From positions 1 through 64,000 of the forward strand of contig JAQGDQ010000724.1 of assembly GCA_030141605.1 (NCBI GenBank): DNA of 64,000 nucleotides, read 5' to 3'. This document shows positions 57,535 to 64,000 of this stretch, piece after piece. A program made the translations under genes and the position numbers. Each line of letters begins with the position of its first letter. Position 1 is the first letter of the stretch. Source of the DNA: Tubiluchus corallicola (Eukaryota; Priapulida; Priapulimorpha; Priapulimorphida; Tubiluchidae). The notes beneath the pieces were generated by a model. It made no database searches. It had not been told where the DNA came from and saw only the letters and a list, made by a program, of their open reading frames with translations.

Positions 57535-60500
57535 GCTAGACAAACTAACCACAGATGGCAGCACCTGCTGAATGTTTCGTTTTCTTGGCCGTGCTGATAA
57601 TCTTTGCTATTACTGCTGTCCAATCAGAAGGTTATTTGATATGTTATATTTTATTAATTAAAATTTACATGTGATTTAGGGCCCGAATCCGAATGGTATT
57701 CGAAACGAGACCGAGACGTTTTGCATTTAAAACGCGGAAATTAAAAACGCGTGGATTAGCACAAAAGGTTAAAGGTCACGGTGGCAGGACAGCAGTGGCG
57801 GCTCGTGTATAAGGCTGAATTGTACAACTATTGTTTGCAAAATCTTCAGTCTCTGGCCACGTCAGAAACATTATCAACTAGTTCTATGATTACAACTGCC
57901 ACGTTTTCTTATCCTATATGTTATCGCTTACTGAGATTACAATGAGAAATGCTTTACCTAGTGGCAGCTCATGTATAGGTACTGTTGTACTGCAGCACCC
58001 CCAGTTTTCACTCGTTATGAGCGACAATATTCAATATAATAAGTCTTTTTTCTTTAGTTCTTTTTTAATACTTGTGCAGAACCGGAGCACGCGAGGGAAG
58101 TATAATTTGCTTCACAGCTCAAGCAGCGCGGTGTTTGGCTGTTGTGCGCATGCGGCCAGGTTCACATGTCTGAGATAAGATGCTGTACATTAGGTAGAAA
58201 AGGTACTGTTGCTCACTGCAGTATCAGTTGTCACGTGCTTAAAAGCCGTGTATCGGCATATTCTTGAACAATTTAGGCTATTCGTAAGAAAACAATACTT
58301 TTTGTTTAGGAGTTTATCAAGGTTATGTTTAAATTAGTTTGTTTGTTTAAAATTACAATTACAACATTATAATTACATAATGTTTGTTTCGTTTTACACA
58401 GTATTAAAACAATGGCTAAAAATCTTTTAATTTTGCGTCACCGCCACCAATTTAGCTACGAGCCGCCACTGAACGACAATTACAACATTATAATTACATA
58501 ATGTTTGTTTCGTTTTACACAGTATTAAAACAATGGCTAAAAATCTTTTAAATTTGAATCACCCCCACCAATTTTAGCTACGAGCCGCCACTGAACGACA
58601 GAAACCTGCTAATAATACAACTTGTTTTAAGGGCACTGTGAATTTTTTCTTTCCAAGTGCTGTTCTTTTTTTTTATATTTGATTGAATGTTTAACGAACT
58701 TTTATATTAAAGCTTTCAACGTGTAGCTTTTATTGTACTAGATACTCCAGGTCCTCCAGGGCCATCAGGACCTCCGGGACCTTCAGGAGCTCCGGGTCCC
58801 GAAGGCCCCTCTGGTCCATCAGGGCCATCAGGTCCATCGGGGCCTACCGGAATTGGTGTGCCAGGGCCCTCTGGACCACCTGGTCCATCTGGAGTATGCC
58901 CTGTATGTCCACCTGGTCTACCTGGCCCACCAGGACCGCCTGGAGAAAAGGGTGATCCTGGCGATTCAGGAGAAGGTAAAGGTCCTTCTGGTGAAAAAGG
59001 TGATCCTGGACCACCAGGTCAAGATGGGCAAGATGGTACAGATGGTAACCCAGGTGACCCAGGGCAACCAGGAAGAGATGGCCGAGATGGTGCAGATGGT
59101 ACACCTGGTGCAATTGGTGATACTGGTGCACCAGGCCCCCCAGGTGTTCCAGGGCCTGCTGGCGGACCAGGTGTTCCTGGAAATCCTGGGCAAGATGGTG
59201 ATCCTGGGCAACCTGGCCTACCCGGCAGAGATGGCCGAGAAGGAGAACGTGGAGAAAAGGGACACCCAGGTCCAGAAGGACATCCAGGAAACCCAGGATT
59301 GGATGGTTGGCCTGGTGTTGATGGTATTCCTGGAGAAGATGGAAAGGATGGTGCAACGGGTGAGCCAGGACCAAAGGGAGACCCAGGCGAACCCGGATTT
59401 GGAATGAAAGGAATGAAAGGTGATCCTGGTTCTCCTGGTCAAGATGGAACTCCAGGATCGGCAGGACATCCAGGACATCCAGGAGCCGTAGGAGCACCAG
59501 GACCACAAGGAGAACCAGGTCTGCTTGGTAAGACTCATTCATAGTTTTTACATTCGTGATGTTCTTCTAACTGTTTGACACCATTCACAATTGTTTTGAT
59601 TTATAATTTTGTTTTATGATGTCAATCTTTATACGTGCACGGACACGAACTGGCAGTTGCAAGCAAGTTTTCGGAAGGATGCCGTAATCATAAAATTTGT
59701 AAATAACACGGCCCATTTGAAGTCCTCTCCTAGGAATGCTCTCTTTGTGGCCTGCCCTTGTTATGGTATTTATGTAGAACTAGCCTACTTCAAGATCAAG
59801 TGTTTTGGAATTCTGCATTTTTATTCTTTCCATCATTTCTGAACCGTGTCATTTCAGCAATTCGGCCATTCGTAACTTGTCTTTCCACAAACTAGCTGCA
59901 CAGTATTTTAAAACTGACTTTCAGTTGCTATACAAGGTCAAAGATCAGTTGTTGACCTTCAGTTAGTAATTCAAGGTCAAAAGATAGTCCTTTATATTCA
60001 GTCGATAGTTCAAAGTCAAAGGACAGTTTTCTCATTAAAAATGCAACACATATATCGTTCTATAGAGTTTTAATAATAGAAAGTTCATCACATATAGATG
60101 GGCAGTTCACCACTTCCTATGACAGATCGCTCACAAAATAGTGATTTTAACTAATTTGACTTATTTTTTTTAAATAGATTAAGTTTAAGCTCAAAATTTC
60201 ACGGACGGTTAATTAATTATTGAAATGTTAATGCAAGATTATTAAATCCAGGCTACTTTTCAACTTTCTCACACGTCCTGGTTTTCGAAGCTTGATATCA
60301 AAACTTTATTAATTGTTGGTTTATAACTTTATTAATAATAATCCTGACATTAAGATTATAGTAGTTAAGAGAGCGGTATAGCGTTTGGTTTTGTTTGTAA
60401 GAAAGTTTATAGTTATAGGCGTACGTATAACAATACAGCACAGGTACCAATTACGGCACAGAACTATCGAGTGCATCAAAACTGAACAATGAGAAAGGCC

Positions 60501-60748
60501 AGAGTCTAACCGCACTTACTGCCGTCATTGTCATCGTCATCATCATCATCATTATCATCATCCATCATTATCATCGTCGTCATCGTCATCATCATCGCCA
60601 TCTTCAGTTAATATTATTAATTATATTTTTTGTCTATATTTCAGGTGATACACGTAGAGTAGTCAAACCTGTTGTTATGGACAAGCATTATCGATCAAAT
60701 AACAGAAACAGATTCAAGAATACGAAACTTTTTCCTTATTTCTCGTAA
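57535..60748 (+). CDS. Secreted short-chain collagen (3 coding exons, 321 aa)
   Basis: The coding exons 57555-57630, 58742-59527 and 60645-60748 total 966 bases (321 residues plus stop), with matching phases. Residues 1-23 are a signal peptide ([15 protein letters not shown] core). Residues about 27-288 are Gly-X-Y triplets with four short interruptions, one holding the pair CPVC (GVCPVCPPG), suited to disulphide-linking chains. The C-terminus (about 289-321) is short, basic and non-collagenous. There is no fibrillar or C1q-type C-terminal domain. The size and plan (short triple helix, Cys pair, long triple helix, short tail) recall nematode cuticle collagens, but the genome does not otherwise suggest a nematode. 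The start at 57535 is the end of a likely acceptor (TTCTTCTAG), so a non-coding first exon probably lies upstream. Confidence 0.85.
57555..57630 (+). CDS. Collagen exon with start codon and signal peptide
   Basis: ATG at 57555, 25 codons plus one base, ending at the donor AAG/GTTATT. It encodes a hydrophobic leader ending near AVQSE. Confidence 0.8.
57793..58593. mobile_element. hAT-like MITE in collagen intron 1
   Basis: The left end is CAGTGGCGGCTCGTGTA and the right end TAGCTACGAGCCGCCACTG (to 58593), an inverted terminal pair of the hAT type. The flanking 8-mers CAGGACAG and AACGACAG agree at six of eight positions, as expected for an old 8-bp target duplication. The last about 120 bp, including the terminus, are present twice (about 58355-58471 and 58476-58593). 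No transposase is seen. Confidence 0.75.
58742..59527 (+). CDS. Collagen main exon (Gly-X-Y domain)
   Basis: A 786-bp exon that codes almost only Gly-X-Y triplets. Interruptions are at a Gly-Ile pair (about residue 65), the CPVC segment (about residues 80-86), GEGK (about residue 104) and GF (about residue 258). Many triplets are GPP, GEK, GDP and GQD. Long frames on the other strand are shadows of the repetitive coding sequence. Acceptor GTACTAG, donor CTTG/GTAAGA. Confidence 0.93.
59528..60644 (+). other. Collagen intron 2
   Basis: 1117 bp, AT-rich. It includes three related GGTCAAAG-type words (about 59936-60020) and the microsatellite below. Nothing else recognised. Confidence 0.7.
60523..60602. 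repeat. (TCA/TCG)n microsatellite
   Basis: A run of TCATCATCG-type triplets with a few interruptions, located just before the acceptor of the last collagen exon. Confidence 0.95.
60645..60748 (+). CDS. Collagen last exon
   Basis: 34 codons plus stop TAA (60746-60748), encoding a basic tail ([20 protein letters not shown]...). The acceptor TTTCAG joins in phase to the Gly codon split by intron 2. Confidence 0.8.
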
Positions 60749-60757
60749 TTTCCTAAC

Positions 60758-60979
60758 CAGTGGTGTAGCTGAGAGGGGAGCAAGGGTATTGTGCGATAAA
60801 ACTAGAAGGCTTTAGAAGAATCCTGTAAAGTCATTACTTTATTTATTTACTTTCTTTAAAACTGTATCTTCTTCATGCTTTGATTTTAAACACAAAATTA
60901 AAACTGTAATAAATGTGTTAAAATTTGTTTCGTACGTGTCACGTGCTCTAACTAACCTTAGACCCTGGCTACGCCCCTG
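60758..60979. mobile_element. hAT-like MITE in the collagen 3' UTR
   Basis: A 222-bp element with inverted ends CAGTGGTGTAGCTGAG and CTGGCTACGCCCCTG. The flanking 8-mers TTCCTAAC and GTTCTAAC agree at six of eight positions. It starts 9 bp after the collagen stop codon and contains AATAAA at 60908-60913. Confidence 0.75.
60908..60913 (+). terminator. Collagen poly(A) signal, inside the MITE
   Basis: AATAAA, 160 bp after the stop codon. No earlier canonical signal lies between the stop and this site. Confidence 0.55.
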
Positions 60980-61261
60980 GTTCTAACTCCAGCTAATTGC
61001 ATTGATAATTAATAATTACCATTGTCTCAAGTATATTTTGTAGATAATATATACATAGTTTGTCATCCACTATCTAGGATGAAGTGTGACAGATATGCCC
61101 AGAGACCAGAGTAGCAAGCCTGTTTTTAGTGCATAGTTAGAGAATATAATTAAAATGAAGTAGCGAAATGTGTTCAGCCTACATAGAACACCTACCAGAA
61201 GTAGAAGTTTACTTTGTTGTGTTTGTTTATAAAACACGCAGAAGGAGTTTAAATTGCTACA

Positions 61262-61738
61262 AAATTTAAGTACCCTAACCCAAACCCTAATCCTAACCCT
61301 AACCCTAACCCTAAATTAAACCTTAACCCTAACCCTAACCCTAACGCTAATCCTAACCTTAACCCAACCCTAATCTTAACCCAGCCCTAACCCTAACCTT
61401 AAGCCTAACCCTAACCTTAACCCTAATCCTAACCTTAACCCTAATCCTAACCTTAACCCTAACCTTAATCCTAACCCTAACCTTAATCCTAACCCTAACC
61501 TTAACCCTAACCCAACCCTAACCCTAACACTAATCCTAATGCCAACCGTAACCCTAAGACAACACCAACCCGTAACGTTAGCCTTAACCGTAATGCCAAC
61601 CCTAACTCTAACCCTAATCCTAACCTTAATCCAAACCCTAACCCAACCCCAACCCTAACTCTAACCCTAATCCTAACATTAAGCCCAACCCTAACTCTAA
61701 CCCTAACCCAACCCCAACCCTAACTCTAACCCTAAACC
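61262..61738. repeat. Degenerate interstitial telomeric repeat (CCCTAA)n
   Basis: About 475 bp of CCCTAA on the plus strand, mixed with CCTTAA, TCCTAA, CCCAACC and CTCTAA variants. Unique-type sequence and another minisatellite follow, so this is internal rather than a chromosome end as assembled. Confidence 0.95.
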
Positions 61739-62309
61739 GTATGATGATCTAATTTCTTGCTGAATCATAGACTTTGGCCAAACACGTTATAAAAAGTCTC
61801 ACACAAATCACTTTTCTATAACCTGACTGAACAGATGAACTGAGCTTAAATGCTTAATAGCGAGTTTGGGTTGCATTCTGCACTAGTGGGTGATATTTGA
61901 GAGAGTCCAAGTCCGCCACATTTTCTTGCTGAATGAGTACTACTCCTGCTTGCTGGGCTTCTGCCCGAGTGATTCCCCTGTTAGTTCAATTTACAAAATC
62001 AATGTAAGCAAATACCGTGTTCTTGGTAACACAAACACATGTATACTCATGCGGCGGAAAAATGTGTCGAAGCTATAAACGTAGTATAAAAATAAAATAA
62101 AAAACAATTAAAAATTATTACAACTGTTGTTACAGACACTTGCGTATAAGCACCAAAAATTTGAAGTCATTTCTGCATATTTTTTCAAAGATACTGAAGT
62201 TCCAAAGCAACAAGTCAAAAAAAGTAACAAACGCGGGAAAACTGAGTGTCACTTTGCTAAAATTTACAGCAGGTGTTTTATGTGTCCGCCATTTTCTGAG
62301 TCCGCCAAG
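61739..62309. other. Spacer
   Basis: AT-rich. Overlapping 60-68-codon frames at 61890 and 62127 have no recognisable product. Confidence 0.5.
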
Positions 62310-63800
62310 TATTTTGTTCTGAGGATGAATTAAACTGAATTACAAAAGTATTTTGTTCTGAGGATGAATTAAACTGAATTACAAAAGTATTTTGTTCTGA
62401 GGATGAATTAAACTGAATTACAAAAGTATTTTTTCTGAGGATGAGTTAAACGAAATTACCAAAATATTTTGTTCTGAGGATGAGTTAAACTGAATTGCAA
62501 AAGTATTTTGTTCTGAGGATGAGTTAAACGAAATTACAAAAGTATTTTGTTTTGAGGATGAATTAAACTGAATTACAAAAGTATTTTGTTCTGAGTATGA
62601 GTTAAACTAAATTACAAAAGTATTGTGTTCTGAGGATGAATTAAACTGAATTACAAACGTATTATGTTCTGAGGATGAACTAAACTGAATTACAAAAGTA
62701 TTTTGTTCTGAGGATGAATTAAACTGAATTACAAAAGTATTTTTTCTGAGGATGAGTTAAACGAAATTACCAAAATATTTTGTTCTGAGGATGAGTTAAA
62801 CTAAATTGCAAAAGTATTATGTTCTGAGGATGAACTAAACTGAATTACAAAAGTATTTTGTTCTGAGGATGAGTTAAACTGAATTACAAAAATATTTTGT
62901 TCTGAGGATGAGTTAAACTGAATTACAAAAGTATTTTGTTCTGAAGATGAATTAAACTAAATTACAAAAGTATTTTGTTCTTAGGATGAGTTAAACTAAA
63001 TTGCAAAAGTATTTTGTTTTGAGGATGAATTAAACTGAATTACAAAAGTATTTAGTTCTTAGGATGAGTTAAACTAAATTGCAAAAGTATTTTGTTTTGA
63101 GGATGAATTAAACTGAATTGCAAAAGTATTTTGTTCTGAGGATGAGTTAAACTAAATTACAAAACTATTTTGTTCTGAGGATGAGTTAAACTGAACTGCA
63201 AACGTATTATGTTCTGAGGATGAACTAAACTGAATTACAAAAGTATTTTGTTCTGAGGATGAATTAAACTGAATTACAAAAGTATTTTTTCTGAGGATGA
63301 GTTAAACGAAAATACCAAAATATTTTGTTCTGATGATGAGTTAAACTAAATTACAAAAGTAATTTGTTTTGAGGATGAATTAAACTGAATTATAAAAGTA
63401 TTTTTTCTGAGGATGAGTTAAACGAAAATACCAAAATATTTTGTTCTGATGATGAGTTAAACTAAATTACAAAAGTATTTTGTTTTGAGGATGAATTAAA
63501 CTGAATTACAAAAGTATTTTGTTCTGATTATGAGTTAAACTAAATTACAAAAGTATTTTGTTCTGAGGATGAATTAAACTGAATTACAAAAGTATTTTGT
63601 TTTGAGGATGAATTAAACTGAATTACAAAAGTATTTTGTTCTGAGGATGAATTAAACTAAATTACAAAAGTATTTTGTTTTGAGGATGAATTAAACTGAA
63701 TTACAAAAGTATTTTGTTCTGAAGATGAATTAAACTGAATTGCAAAAGTATTTTGTTCTTACTTGACTTTAACTGAATTATAAATGTATTTTGTTTGGAA
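62310..63800. repeat. 39-bp minisatellite, about 38 copies
   Basis: The unit is TGTTCTGAGGATGAATTAAA plus CTGAATTACAAAAGTATTT, 39 bp. Variants (GAGTTAAACG, TTTTTTCTGAGG with a 2-bp loss, TTGCAAAAG) recur in the same order. For example, the block near 62376-62520 resembles that near 62700-62830, which points to higher-order duplication. In-frame TAA and TGA in the unit exclude a long repeat protein. Confidence 0.95.
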
Positions 63801-64000
63801 GATAAGTTACAACGATAGGCCAACTGGCTATGCTTCTCTTAGGCGTTTTTTCTTTTACTAAAATAAGCTTGGTTCCCCGGGTATTTCCATTTCTATTATT
63901 AAAAATAAACATGTTCACAATGATAACTTTTATAAACATAAAAAGATAAAGTTATATGTGTATATTAAAGCCGTCAAAATAATTTCTTGTTACTGCAAAC
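63801..64000. other. End of window, nothing recognised
   Basis: AT-rich single-copy-like sequence after the minisatellite. Confidence 0.5.

Noticed and set aside
58844-59542. Minus-strand 232-codon ORF rich in Leu, Val and His
   Set aside because: Shadow of the Gly-X-Y collagen exon on the plus strand.

Overview
The window is animal nuclear DNA from an invertebrate metazoan that I cannot narrow further. It is AT-rich, with intron-rich host genes, TTAGGG-type repeats, a mag-like Ty3/Gypsy retrotransposon, several decayed non-LTR retrotransposons and many short inverted-repeat (MITE-like) elements. Nothing looks prokaryotic: there are no operons or ribosome binding sites, and the long host proteins are recovered only by splicing.

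Layout. Positions 1-1834 hold a 147-bp-monomer satellite with a 415-bp higher-order repeat. It passes abruptly into a second satellite (1834-16135) of 32 anchor-counted units of about 429, 445 or 455 bp, followed by a decayed edge to about 16945. Two dead non-LTR retrotransposon fragments follow (17190-18000 and 18850-19500). Positions 19861-41953 (+) hold a complete gene for the ER-stress kinase PERK (EIF2AK3): 18 coding exons whose phases all agree, 1029 residues. Its introns carry MITEs, a minus-strand non-LTR remnant and copies of dispersed repeats. Upstream lie a UPRE-like site, a CCAAT box and a short upstream ORF that overlaps the start codon. Positions 43665-48340 hold a decayed mag-like Ty3/Gypsy element with 81/82-bp LTRs. 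From 48345 to 54067 there are three minisatellites; one is split by a probable 1281-bp solo LTR with a 5-bp target duplication. Positions 54068-55035 hold two inverted copies of a repeat that also lies in PERK intron 2. A minus-strand non-LTR remnant follows at 56220-56890. Positions 57555-60748 (+) hold a three-exon gene for a 321-residue secreted short-chain collagen, with one hAT-like MITE in intron 1 and another 9 bp after the stop codon. Then come a degenerate interstitial telomeric block (61262-61738) and a 39-bp minisatellite (about 62310-63800).

The two host genes are not obviously functionally linked: one is a signalling kinase of the unfolded protein response, the other a secreted matrix or cuticle-type collagen. 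The rest of the window is repeats. The strongest candidates for new observations are the two satellite families and their sharp junction, the regulatory signals at the PERK 5' end, and the MITE that appears to supply the collagen poly(A) signal. I found no convincing undescribed molecular system.
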